DNA of 64,000 nucleotides from SIG603 sp963589785 (lineage in GTDB: Bacteria > Bacillota > Clostridia > Oscillospirales > Acutalibacteraceae). Position 1 is the first letter of the stretch; every line of letters starts with the position of its first letter. The notes under the pieces were generated by a model. That model saw only the letters and a list, made by a program, of their open reading frames with translations. It was not told the origin of the DNA and did no database searches. The position numbers and the translations under genes are program-made. The stretch covers positions 189,287-253,286 of the forward strand of contig CAVAMJ010000002.1 of the NCBI GenBank assembly GCA_963589785.1, written 5' to 3'. Positions 26,315-34,124 of the stretch are shown here, one piece after another.

Positions 26315-26479
26315 TTATTTAGAAATTTCTTTGAACACCAATATTGCTTTAGCGGAATTAGTCACGGACATAGTCACTAATTCATAGCCTTTTTCAAGCA
26401 TTTCATTGGATTTTTCTTCAATGTTCTTTGCCATGGTGTCTGCTTTAGGGGAATAATCTACAACAACAGTTTTATACAT
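26315..26479 (-). CDS. Small DUF4177-like protein (54 aa)
   Basis: A 54-codon frame (MYKTVVVDYSPKADTMAKNI ... ELVTMSVTNSAKAILVFKEISK) starts at ATG 26479 behind GGAGGG. The pattern of an initial beta strand, a helix with EEKSNEMLEKGYELV, and a final AILVFKE strand resembles DUF4177 proteins, a short family of unknown function. It lies 29 bp upstream of the small membrane protein. Confidence 0.6.
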   Translation of the reverse strand: MYKTVVVDYSPKADTMAKNIEEKSNEMLEKGYELVTMSVTNSAKAILVFKEISK

Positions 26480-26554
26480 TTTTAGCCCTCCATAAAATTC
26501 TGATAGCAGTTAGATTTTACTTCACTTATTTCTTTTAGTTCTTAATTTTTCTCG

Positions 26555-26842
26555 TGCAAATCGGTCGGCTACGGTCGCTTCGCTCCCTAAGTTTCTCCTC
26601 GTCAACCTAACTCTTATATTGTTTGTTCTTGATTTATCTTTGCGAGAACAATCCGCAAAAGAAAATGCCCGTCTGCGAACGCTTCGCATTCTTGACGTAT
26701 TTTCTTTTGCTGTCTTCTTTTTTATCGGCACTTCGTGCCTTTGCTCTATCGTTTTTTGTTTCTGCTTCGCTTTTCTCTCGTGGGCTCTGCCCACACCCGT
26801 TCGCTTTTTGTAAAAAGCGAAGCAAAAACTTTTGTTGTTTTT
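26555..26842 (+). repeat. Mosaic intergenic hairpin element, copy 4a
   Basis: First of three consecutive copies filling 26.5-27.5 kb. It has the GGTCGCTTCGCTCCC module, a head hairpin (26655-26710; perfect outer stem GCAAAAGAAAAT/ATTTTCTTTTGC), GGCAC-ttc-GTGCC, and the tail (26779-26840). Confidence 0.85.
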
Positions 26843-26859
26843 TGCGTTTCTTATTTCTC

Positions 26860-27165
26860 TTTGTGTGAATAATTCGGCTGTCAAAGCCCAACCACAAATG
26901 CCTAACGCATTTTTGGTTAACTTTGACAGCCTATCTCTTTATTTATTAAGAACAAAATTTATCTTGATGAGAATAGTCCGCAAACGAAAATGCCCGTCTT
27001 CGAATGCTTCGCATTCTTGACGTATTTTCTTTTTGCTTTCTTTTTCTTGTGTCGGCACTTGGTGCCTTTGTCTATCGTTATTTCTCTTTTTGTTTCGCTT
27101 TTCTCACGTGGGCTCTGCCCACACCCGTTCGCTTTTTGTAAAAAGCGAAGCAAAAACTTTTATCG
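26860..27165 (+). repeat. Mosaic intergenic hairpin element, copy 4b
   Basis: A branched module (26876-26931, shortened inner arms), a head hairpin (26980-27033), the GGCAC hairpin variant and the tail (27105-27163). Confidence 0.85.
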
Positions 27166-27184
27166 TTTGCTAAGCGTTCTTTAT

Positions 27185-27515
27185 TTTTCTTTCTGTTAAC
27201 AAGCCGGCTGTCAAAGCCCAACCACGAACGCAAGCGTTCTAAAAATGCTATCGCATTTTTGGTTAACTTTGTCAGCCTACTTTTTTATTATCGCTTCGCT
27301 CTGTATTTATCCTTGTGCCAATAATCCGCAAAAGAAAATGCCCGTCTGCAAATACTTCGCATTCTTGACGTATTTTCTTTTGCTGTCTTCTTTTTTATCG
27401 GCACTTCGTGCCTTTGCTCTATCGTTTTTTGTTTCTGCTTCGCTTTTCTCTCGTGGGCTCTGCCCACACCCGTTCGCTTTTTGTAAAAAGCGAAACCAAA
27501 AACTTTTATGTTTTA
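27185..27515 (+). repeat. Mosaic intergenic hairpin element, copy 4c
   Basis: A branched module (27206-27277), a head hairpin (27327-27383), the GGCAC-ttc-GTGCC hairpin and the tail (27452-27514). From the head onward it is nearly identical to copy 4a, indicating recent exchange or duplication. Confidence 0.85.
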
Positions 27516-27532
27516 ACTTAACTAACGAACAG

Positions 27533-27568
27533 AAAGACCGTCTCCTCAATCGGAAACGGTCTTTTTTT
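27533..27568. terminator. Terminator after nfnB
   Basis: AAAGACCGT (27533-27541) pairs with ACGGTCTTT (27556-27564), with a longer T-run on the plus strand. It lies just past the nfnB stop. Confidence 0.75.
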
Positions 27569-27570
27569 AC

Positions 27571-28986
27571 TTAGTTTTTATTATTGATGTACTCGTCAAT
27601 TGCCTTAGCCGCAGTTTTGCCCGCACCCATAGCAAGAATAACGGTAGCCGCACCTGTTACGGCGTCACCGCCTGCATAGACACCCTCGATAGAGGTCTTG
27701 CCGTTGTCGTCAGCGATAATCTCGCCCCACTTCTTTGTCTCAAGTCCCGGTGTGGTAGCCTTGAGGAGCGGGTTCGGAGAAGTACCGAGTGACATGATTA
27801 CGCAGTCCATCGGAAGAACGAACTCAGAGCCTTCCTTGACGATAGGTCTGCGACGACCTGAAGCATCAGGCTCGCCAAGCTCCATCTCAACGCACTTGAT
27901 AGCCTTGACCCAGCCGTAGTCTGCATCTCTCGGATCTGTTACATCTGTAGGAATGATCTCGACAGGGTTTGTGAGGGTCTTGAAGATGATGCCCTCCTCC
28001 TCTGCGTGCTCGACCTCTTCCTTACGTGCCGGAAGCTCTTCCATGCCTCTTCTGTAAACGATATAGACATTCTCTGCGCCAAGACGCTTAGCTGTTCTTG
28101 CGGCGTCCATAGCAACGTTACCTCCACCGACAACAGCTACGTTCTTAGCGTGCTGAATCGGAGTTGTGGAATCGTCTCTATAAGCCTTCATGAGGTTAGA
28201 TCTTGTGAGGAACTCGTTAGCGGAGTAAACGCCCTTGAGGTTCTCACCGGGGATATTCATAAATCTCGGAAGACCGGCGCCTGTTCCGAGGAAGATTGCC
28301 TCGTAGCCATACTCGTGCTGAAGCTCCTCGATTGTGAGGACACGACCGATAACCATGTTTGTCTCAACCTTAACGCCGAGAGCCTTGAGGTTATCAACCT
28401 CCTTCTGAACGATTGACTTCGGAAGTCTGAATTCAGGAATACCGTAAACAAGAACACCGCCGGCAAGGTGAAGTGCCTCGTAGATTGTTACATCATAGCC
28501 AAGCTTAGCAAGGTCGCCCGCACATGTAAGACCTGCAGGGCCTGAACCGACAACAGCTACCTTGTGACCGTTCTTCGGCGGCTGAATTGTAGCGACGGTT
28601 GCGTGAGAATTGTGGTAGTCTGCGCAGTATCTCTCAAGTCTTCCGATACCGACAGGCTCGCCCTTGATTCCTCTTACGCACTTGCCCTCGCACTGTGACT
28701 CCTGTGGGCAGACGCGTCCGCAAACAGCCGGAAGTGAAGATGACTTGTGAATAATCTGATAAGCGCCCTCAAAATCGCCCTCTGCACACTTTGCGATAAA
28801 GTCCGGGATAGCGATGTTAACAGGGCAGCCACTGACACATGGCTTGTGCTTGCAGTTTAAGCAACGCTTTGCCTCGTCAAGTGCCATTTCCTCGGTGTAA
28901 CCGAGAGTTACTTCTTCAAAGTTTTTATTTCTGACATTAGGATCCTGTGATGGCATAGGATTCTTAGTAAGTCTCATATTTGGCAT
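27571..28986 (-). CDS. nfnB: NfnB-like NADPH-binding subunit (GltD/GltA family flavoprotein)
   Basis: 471 residues. N-terminal cysteine clusters (CLNCKHKPCVSGCPVN and CGRVCPQESQCEGKC) bind two 4Fe-4S centres, followed by a FAD-binding GSGPAGL and an NADPH-binding GGGNVAMDAARTAKRLG. Such proteins are annotated as glutamate synthase small subunit, but with the gene just upstream it forms NfnAB, the cytoplasmic electron-bifurcating NADH-dependent reduced ferredoxin:NADP+ oxidoreductase of Clostridia. No glutamate synthase large subunit is near. Confidence 0.88.
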   Translation of the reverse strand: MPNMRLTKNPMPSQDPNVRNKNFEEVTLGYTEEMALDEAKRCLNCKHKPCVSGCPVNIAIPDFIAKCAEGDFEGAYQIIHKSSSLPAVCGRVCPQESQCEGKCVRGIKGEPVGIGRLERYCADYHNSHATVATIQPPKNGHKVAVVGSGPAGLTCAGDLAKLGYDVTIYEALHLAGGVLVYGIPEFRLPKSIVQKEVDNLKALGVKVETNMVIGRVLTIEELQHEYGYEAIFLGTGAGLPRFMNIPGENLKGVYSANEFLTRSNLMKAYRDDSTTPIQHAKNVAVVGGGNVAMDAARTAKRLGAENVYIVYRRGMEELPARKEEVEHAEEEGIIFKTLTNPVEIIPTDVTDPRDADYGWVKAIKCVEMELGEPDASGRRRPIVKEGSEFVLPMDCVIMSLGTSPNPLLKATTPGLETKKWGEIIADDNGKTSIEGVYAGGDAVTGAATVILAMGAGKTAAKAIDEYINNKN

Positions 28987-28987
28987 A

Positions 28988-29830
28988 TTACTTTACCTCC
29001 TTCTTGAAGAGATTGCATGCTTCTTCATGTGCTTTTCTCTCAAACGGAGCGTAGCTTCTCGCACGGCTCATAGCTTCGTCAAAATCAACCTCAAAGCCGT
29101 CAAAGTCAGGACCGTCAACGCAAGCGAACTTTGTCTTTCCGCCGACTGTAAGTCTGCAGCCGCCGCACATGCCTGTGCCGTCAACCATGATTGGGTTCAT
29201 GGAAACAACTGTCTTCTGGTCAAATGCCTTTGTTGTGAGGCAAACGAATTTCATCATGATGAGCGGACCGATTGCGATGACTTCATCGAACTTCTCGCCG
29301 CCCTCGAGCATAGCCTTGAGCGGAATTGTGACGTTGCCCTGCTCGCCGTATGAGCCGTCATCTGTCATGAGCTTAAAGTTATCGGAGCAAGCCGCAAATT
29401 CGTCCTCGAGGATAACGAGGTCTTTATTTCTGAAACCGATGATAGAGGTGACCTCTGCGCCCATCTCGTGCAGCTCCTGAGCAATCGGAAGTGCAATAGC
29501 ACAACCGACACCGCCGCCGATTACGCAGACCTTCTTGAGACCCTCAACGTGAGTAGGAACACCCAAAGGACCTACGAAGTCCTGAATGTACTCGCCCTCT
29601 TCTTTGTGGTTGAGCTTCTCGGTAGTAGCACCGACTATCTGGAAAATTATTCTTACATAGCCCTTTTCTCTGTCGTAGCCCGCTACGGTCAGAGGAATTC
29701 TCTCTCCGTCCTCGTCAACTCGAAGAATGATGAACTGGCCCGGCTTAGCCTTCTTGGCGATAAGCGGAGCTTCAATCTCCATGAGTGTAACTGTCGGATT
29801 TAAGGATTCTTTTTTGACAATCTTATACAT
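28988..29830 (-). CDS. nfnA: NfnA-like FAD/NAD-binding, 2Fe-2S subunit
   Basis: About 280 residues starting MYKIVKKESLN at the ATG at 29830 (GAAGGG upstream). A ferredoxin-reductase FAD domain (PGQFIILRV, RIPLTVAGYD) is followed by an NAD domain (VIGGGVGCAIALP) and a C-terminal 2Fe-2S cluster (GTGMCGGCR ... FACVDGPDFDG). This is the partner of NfnB in energy-conserving NADPH formation. The start of nfnB lies 2 bp after its stop, with the ribosome-binding site inside nfnA. Confidence 0.88.
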   Translation of the reverse strand: MYKIVKKESLNPTVTLMEIEAPLIAKKAKPGQFIILRVDEDGERIPLTVAGYDREKGYVRIIFQIVGATTEKLNHKEEGEYIQDFVGPLGVPTHVEGLKKVCVIGGGVGCAIALPIAQELHEMGAEVTSIIGFRNKDLVILEDEFAACSDNFKLMTDDGSYGEQGNVTIPLKAMLEGGEKFDEVIAIGPLIMMKFVCLTTKAFDQKTVVSMNPIMVDGTGMCGGCRLTVGGKTKFACVDGPDFDGFEVDFDEAMSRARSYAPFERKAHEEACNLFKKEVK

Positions 29831-30026
29831 ATCAATAATCCCTTCTAATAAGTTTTTGGCATACAAAACCTTATAGAATTATAGCACAATACACTATTTA
29901 ATACAAGAAGAATCAGAGATTTTTCGGCTAAATTAAGTATATTTATACAAGTATATTATATCGGTAAAAAATGTCGGAGAGTTCGAGAAAACTAACCTAT
30001 TTAAACTTCAAAACTCTATAATACTC

Positions 30027-30055
30027 TTGACATACTTTAAGCTTTGTGATAATAT
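30027..30055 (+). promoter_or_regulatory. Promoter of the SCIFF locus
   Basis: TTGACA (30027-30032), 17 bp, TAATAT (30050-30055), about 38 bp before the scfA start. Confidence 0.65.
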
Positions 30056-30093
30056 TTTCCTAAAATATTTTGACTCAGATAGGAGACTTAAAG

Positions 30094-30240
30094 ATGAGCA
30101 GAATTAAGACAATTCAGACCAGAGATCTTAATAAGAGTGTTCTCACAGGCGGATGCGGCGAGTGCCAGACTTCTTGCCAGTCAGCTTGCAAGACTTCCTG
30201 TGGCGTTGCTAATCAGAAGTGCGAGAACAGCAATAAGTAA
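30094..30240 (+). CDS. scfA: SCIFF ribosomal peptide precursor (six Cys in forty-five)
   Basis: 48 residues: a leader MSRIKTIQTRDLNKSVLTGG and a core with cysteines at 21, 24, 28, 32, 36 and 43 (CGECQTSCQSACKTSCGV). This is the SCIFF peptide found almost throughout Clostridia and modified to carry Cys-to-Thr thioether links by a dedicated radical-SAM enzyme. The maturase follows 135 bp downstream. AGGAG precedes the ATG. The physiological role is unknown. Confidence 0.95.
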   Translation: MSRIKTIQTRDLNKSVLTGGCGECQTSCQSACKTSCGVANQKCENSNK

Positions 30241-30257
30241 TAATTCTCGGAATGAAG

Positions 30258-30284
30258 AAGCCGCCTTCAACGGGCGGCTTTTTT
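30258..30284 (+). terminator. Terminator between scfA and scfB
   Basis: AAGCCGCC (30258-30265) pairs with GGCGGCTT (30273-30280), followed by Ts. It would favour high scfA over scfB expression, or separate them. Confidence 0.85.
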
Positions 30285-30374
30285 AGTGTGTTCAGTCCCT
30301 ATTTTTAATTTAAAGACAGGAAATTGATTTCGGCACAAACGGAAATGCCGAAAAAGGAAAGGTAGGAAGATTTA

Positions 30375-31748
30375 ATGGTACATCAGTTCAAGCAGAACGG
30401 TTATAATATTGTCCTTGACACCTGCAGCGGATCTGTCCATGTTGTCGATGAAGTAGCTTACGACATCATCGCCATGTTCAAGGAAAAAAGCGAAGATGAA
30501 ATTATTTCAGAGATACTTAAGAAATATCACAACACTCCCGATGTCAACGAGGCTGAAATTCGTGAGTGCATCGGCGACATAAAGGAGCTTGAGGAGAACA
30601 AGAAGCTTTTCACTCCCGATGTTTTCGAGAACATGGCATTCGAGTGGAAGAATAACTCCAAGGTTATCAAGGCGCTCTGCCTTCACATCGCCCACACCTG
30701 TAACCTCAACTGCTCCTACTGTTTTGCGAGCCAGGGCAAATATCAGGGCGACCGTGCTCTCATGAGCTTTGAAGTCGGCAAGCAGGCTTTCGACTTCCTC
30801 ATCGCAAACTCGGGTACAAGAAGAAACCTCGAGGTTGACTTCTTCGGCGGCGAGCCGCTCATGAACTGGGATGTTGTCAAGCAGCTTGTTGCTTACGCAA
30901 GAAGCATCGAAAAGGAGCACAACAAGAACTTCAGATTTACCCTCACAACTAACGGCGTTCTCATTGATGACGATGTTATCGACTTCCTCAACAAGGAGAT
31001 GGACAACGTTGTTCTTTCTCTTGACGGAAGAAAAGAGGTTCACGACAGATTCAGAGTTGACTACGCCGGCAACGGCTCTTATGACAAGATTCTCCCTAAG
31101 TTCAAGAAGCTTGTCGATGCAAGAGGCGGCGAGAAGTACTACATGAGAGGCACATTCACTCATCACAATGTCGATTTCACAAACGATATTTTCCACATGG
31201 CAGACCTCGGCTTTACCGAGCTTTCCATGGAGCCTGTTGTTTGCTCTCCTGACGATCCGTCAGCACTCACACAGGAAGATTTACCGAAGCTTTTCGAGCA
31301 GTATGAGATTCTCGCAAACGAGATGATCAAGCGCAAGAAGGAAGGAAGACCATTCACATTCTACCACTACATGCTTGATTTGACAGAGGGCCCTTGCATC
31401 TACAAGAGAATAACAGGCTGCGGCTCAGGAACAGAATACATGGCTGTCACACCGTGGGGAGAGCTTTTCCCGTGCCACCAGTTTGTCGGCGATCCTAAGT
31501 ACAGCCTCGGAAACATCTGGGACGGCGTAACCAACACAGCTGTTCAGGACGAGTTCAGAAAGTGCAATGCATACGCAAGACCCGACTGCGCAGACTGCTG
31601 GGCAAAGCTTTTCTGCTCCGGCGGATGTGCCGCTAATGCTTACCACGCAACAGGAAGCATTCAGGGCGTCTACAAGTACGGCTGCGAGCTGTTCAAGAAG
31701 AGAATTGAATGTGCTGTCATGATGAAGGTAGCAGAGGCTCAGGAATAA
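30375..31748 (+). CDS. scfB: SCIFF maturase, radical-SAM/SPASM thioether-forming enzyme
   Basis: 457 residues. A PqqD-like recognition region (about 1-95), the radical-SAM motif HTCNLNCSYCF (Cys 109, 113, 116), the GGEPL motif, and a C-terminal SPASM region rich in Cys (GCGSGTEYMAVTPWGELFPC ... CADCWAKLFCSGGCAAN) that holds auxiliary 4Fe-4S clusters. This is the family's standard six-Cys maturase, which installs thioether bridges in ScfA. Ends 2 bp before the next gene. Confidence 0.95.
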   Translation: MVHQFKQNGYNIVLDTCSGSVHVVDEVAYDIIAMFKEKSEDEIISEILKKYHNTPDVNEAEIRECIGDIKELEENKKLFTPDVFENMAFEWKNNSKVIKALCLHIAHTCNLNCSYCFASQGKYQGDRALMSFEVGKQAFDFLIANSGTRRNLEVDFFGGEPLMNWDVVKQLVAYARSIEKEHNKNFRFTLTTNGVLIDDDVIDFLNKEMDNVVLSLDGRKEVHDRFRVDYAGNGSYDKILPKFKKLVDARGGEKYYMRGTFTHHNVDFTNDIFHMADLGFTELSMEPVVCSPDDPSALTQEDLPKLFEQYEILANEMIKRKKEGRPFTFYHYMLDLTEGPCIYKRITGCGSGTEYMAVTPWGELFPCHQFVGDPKYSLGNIWDGVTNTAVQDEFRKCNAYARPDCADCWAKLFCSGGCAANAYHATGSIQGVYKYGCELFKKRIECAVMMKVAEAQE

Positions 31749-31750
31749 AA

Positions 31751-33094
31751 ATGAACACTCCTATTATCGATTTTGTCAAAAAATATAACGAAAACGATAT
31801 AAGCAGACTGCATATGCCCGGCCACAAAGGTCGGGCTTTGTTGGGTTTTGAAAATCTCGACTTAACGGAAATCGGCGGTGCGGACGAGCTTTACGAGGCT
31901 GACGGGATTATCCTCGAGAGCGAAAACAACGCTTCCTCCCTTTTCGGCACGGCTCATTCATTCTATTCCTGTGAGGGCTCAAGCCTTACGATAAAAGCCA
32001 TGCTGAATATCGCACTGCAAGCAAGCGGCTCGAAATCCCCGTACATCATTGCGGCAAGAAATGTGCACAAAACCTTTATTTTCGGCTGTGCACTGCTCGG
32101 AATTGACGTAAAATGGCTTTATCCTAAAGACGGATGCAGTCTTTGCGAATGTCCCGTAAATGCGGATGAGCTTGAAAAGAAGCTTCTCGATTCTGGCGAA
32201 AAGCCCATCGGAGTTTATCTCACCTCGCCTGACTACCTCGGAAATATTCAGGATATTAAAGCGATAAGCGAGGTTTGCAAAAATCACGGCGTTCCGCTTT
32301 TGGTCGACAATGCCCACGGTGCGTATCTGCACTTTCTTGAGCCGTCTCTTCATCCGATTGACCTCGGAGCGGACATTGTGTGCGACTCCGCTCACAAGAC
32401 TCTGCCCTCACTCACAGGCGGCGGATACTTGCACATAAGCCCAAACGCTCCAAAAAGCTTTTTGGACACAGCAAGAATGAGTCTTGCGCTTTTCGCCTCG
32501 ACAAGCCCCTCCTACCTCATTCTCCAGTCGCTCGACGCTTGCAACGCATATTTAGCGGACGGATATTCAGAAAAACTCCAAGCGATTATCTCTAAAATCG
32601 ACATTCTGAAAAATAAGCTTATCTCCTGCGGCTGGGTTTTGAGAAAAACAGAAAAGCTTAAAATCGTGATAGATGCGCTTGACTCCAAGGTGAACGGCAA
32701 CGACATAATGGAAAAACTTAGACAAAACAAGGTCGAGTGTGAATTCGGCTCATTCGAGCACATTGTCATGATGTTCACCCCCGAAAGCCGAGAAATCGAT
32801 TTTGAGCGAATTGAAAATGCTCTTTGCGATAAATCTGAATTTAAAGCAAGCGAATTTCTGCCGAACTTAAAAATATATCCGAGTGAAAATAAGCTTAGCA
32901 TTAGAGAAGCTGTGCTTTCTCCGTTTGAAATGCTTGATGTGCAAGAGAGCATAGGCAGAATTTGCGCCTCGCCGACTGTCAGCTGTCCGCCCGCCGTTCC
33001 GATTGCGATAAGCGGTGAAGTTATCACTGAGAACACCATGAAAATCTGCGAGCTTTATGGCATAGAGAAAATAGCCGTTGTAAAAGACAAATAA
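31751..33094 (+). CDS. Orn/Lys/Arg decarboxylase-family PLP enzyme
   Basis: 447 residues of the group III decarboxylase fold (MNTPIIDFVKKYNENDISRLHMPGHKG), with the PLP lysine in DSAHKTLPSLTGGGYLH and the metal/PLP aspartate in LVDNAHGAYLHF. It matches the short single-domain SpeA/Cad-like class in Clostridia; the substrate (lysine, arginine or ornithine) is not evident. Starts 2 bp after scfB at its own ATG; a frame extended upstream would overlap scfB. Confidence 0.85.
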   Translation: MNTPIIDFVKKYNENDISRLHMPGHKGRALLGFENLDLTEIGGADELYEADGIILESENNASSLFGTAHSFYSCEGSSLTIKAMLNIALQASGSKSPYIIAARNVHKTFIFGCALLGIDVKWLYPKDGCSLCECPVNADELEKKLLDSGEKPIGVYLTSPDYLGNIQDIKAISEVCKNHGVPLLVDNAHGAYLHFLEPSLHPIDLGADIVCDSAHKTLPSLTGGGYLHISPNAPKSFLDTARMSLALFASTSPSYLILQSLDACNAYLADGYSEKLQAIISKIDILKNKLISCGWVLRKTEKLKIVIDALDSKVNGNDIMEKLRQNKVECEFGSFEHIVMMFTPESREIDFERIENALCDKSEFKASEFLPNLKIYPSENKLSIREAVLSPFEMLDVQESIGRICASPTVSCPPAVPIAISGEVITENTMKICELYGIEKIAVVKDK

Positions 33095-33096
33095 TC

Positions 33097-33136
33097 AAAA
33101 AACCGTCACTTGCTAAGACGCAAGCGGCGGTTTTTG
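33097..33136. terminator. Shared terminator of convergent genes
   Basis: The imperfect stem AAAACCGTC-CTTGC/GCAAG-GGCGGTTTT ends the decarboxylase on the plus strand and the glycosyltransferase on the minus strand. Confidence 0.75.
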
Positions 33137-33141
33137 CTTTG

Positions 33142-34092
33142 TTAATTTACTAATTTTGTGTCCTTGTCGTTGGTTTTGCTGATTATATAATGCGGTCGCT
33201 TTTTGGTCTCACTGTAACCCTTAGCGATATACTGACCCATAATTCCGATTGCAAAAAGCTGAATTCCGCCGATGAAAATAATCGCACACATGAGAGAATC
33301 CCAGCCCGACACTGCATTTCCGAAAAGCAAATGTCTGATAACCAAGAAAATAATCAGCACAACGCTTATTCCCGTCATTCCGATACCGAACCACGATGCA
33401 ATGCTAAGCGGCGCTTGTGAGAAATTGATGATACCGTCAATGGCATACTTGAAAAGTTTCCAGAAATTCCACTTTGTTTCGCCCGCAACACGTTCTACAT
33501 TCTCGTACGGAAGCCAGTAGGTGTTGAATCCTATCCAGCCGAAAATACCCTTTGAAAAACGGTTTTGCTCGCCCATGGCAACAATAGCATCGACCATCTC
33601 TCTTTTCATAAGGCGGAAATCTCTCGCACCGTCAACTATATCGGCATCAGAAATCTTGTTGATGATTTGATAGAATTTTCTTGCGAACCATGAGCGAATG
33701 GGCGGCTCGCCCTCTCTATTCACTCGTCTTGTAGCCACGCTGTCATATTCACCGGACTCGAGAAGCTCTGTCATTTTTGGAAGAAGGCTCGGCGGATCCT
33801 GCATATCGGCATCCATAACAGCTACATAATCTCCCTTTGCGTTGCAAAAACCGGCATACATTGCGGCTTCCTTGCCGAAATTTCTCGAGAACGAAAAATA
33901 CTTTATGTGACTGTCCTTTTCTGCGTACTCGATGAGCAGTTTCAAGGTGTCGTCCTTTGAGCCGTCATTCACAAAAAGAACCTCGTATTCATAATTCATA
34001 GTAGAGAATACTTTAGTTATTTCCTCATAGAAATACGGCAGTGCCGCCTGCTCGTTGTAGCACGGCACGATAATTGATATTGTTTTACTCAT
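33142..34092 (-). CDS. GtrB/CsbB-like undecaprenyl-phosphate glycosyltransferase
   Basis: 316 residues. A GT2 domain (SIIVPCYNEQAALPYFYEEI, VNDGSKDDT, MDADMQDPP, and the late QNRFSKGIFGWIGF) is followed by two membrane helices (about 232-255 and 268-290). Such enzymes load a sugar on undecaprenyl phosphate for transfer outside by a GT-C enzyme. The next gene upstream is such a GT-C protein, so the pair is likely a cell-wall glycosylation module. Confidence 0.9.
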   Translation of the reverse strand: MSKTISIIVPCYNEQAALPYFYEEITKVFSTMNYEYEVLFVNDGSKDDTLKLLIEYAEKDSHIKYFSFSRNFGKEAAMYAGFCNAKGDYVAVMDADMQDPPSLLPKMTELLESGEYDSVATRRVNREGEPPIRSWFARKFYQIINKISDADIVDGARDFRLMKREMVDAIVAMGEQNRFSKGIFGWIGFNTYWLPYENVERVAGETKWNFWKLFKYAIDGIINFSQAPLSIASWFGIGMTGISVVLIIFLVIRHLLFGNAVSGWDSLMCAIIFIGGIQLFAIGIMGQYIAKGYSETKKRPHYIISKTNDKDTKLVN

Positions 34093-34124
34093 AAATTCCT
34101 CGATTCAATCTGACCTTCACTGTA

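Noticed and set aside
26619..27199. Recurrent small open frames (MPVCE..FAFLTYF.. ..GLCPHPFAFCKK) in the repeat elements, also at 1837, 44092 and 55346
   Set aside because: They track the DNA repeat, lack consistent ribosome-binding sites, and their frames run through hairpins; the likeness is due to DNA conservation, not protein selection.
27571..28986. Annotation as glutamate synthase small subunit
   Set aside because: No large subunit nearby and an NfnA-type partner directly upstream, so NfnB is the better call.
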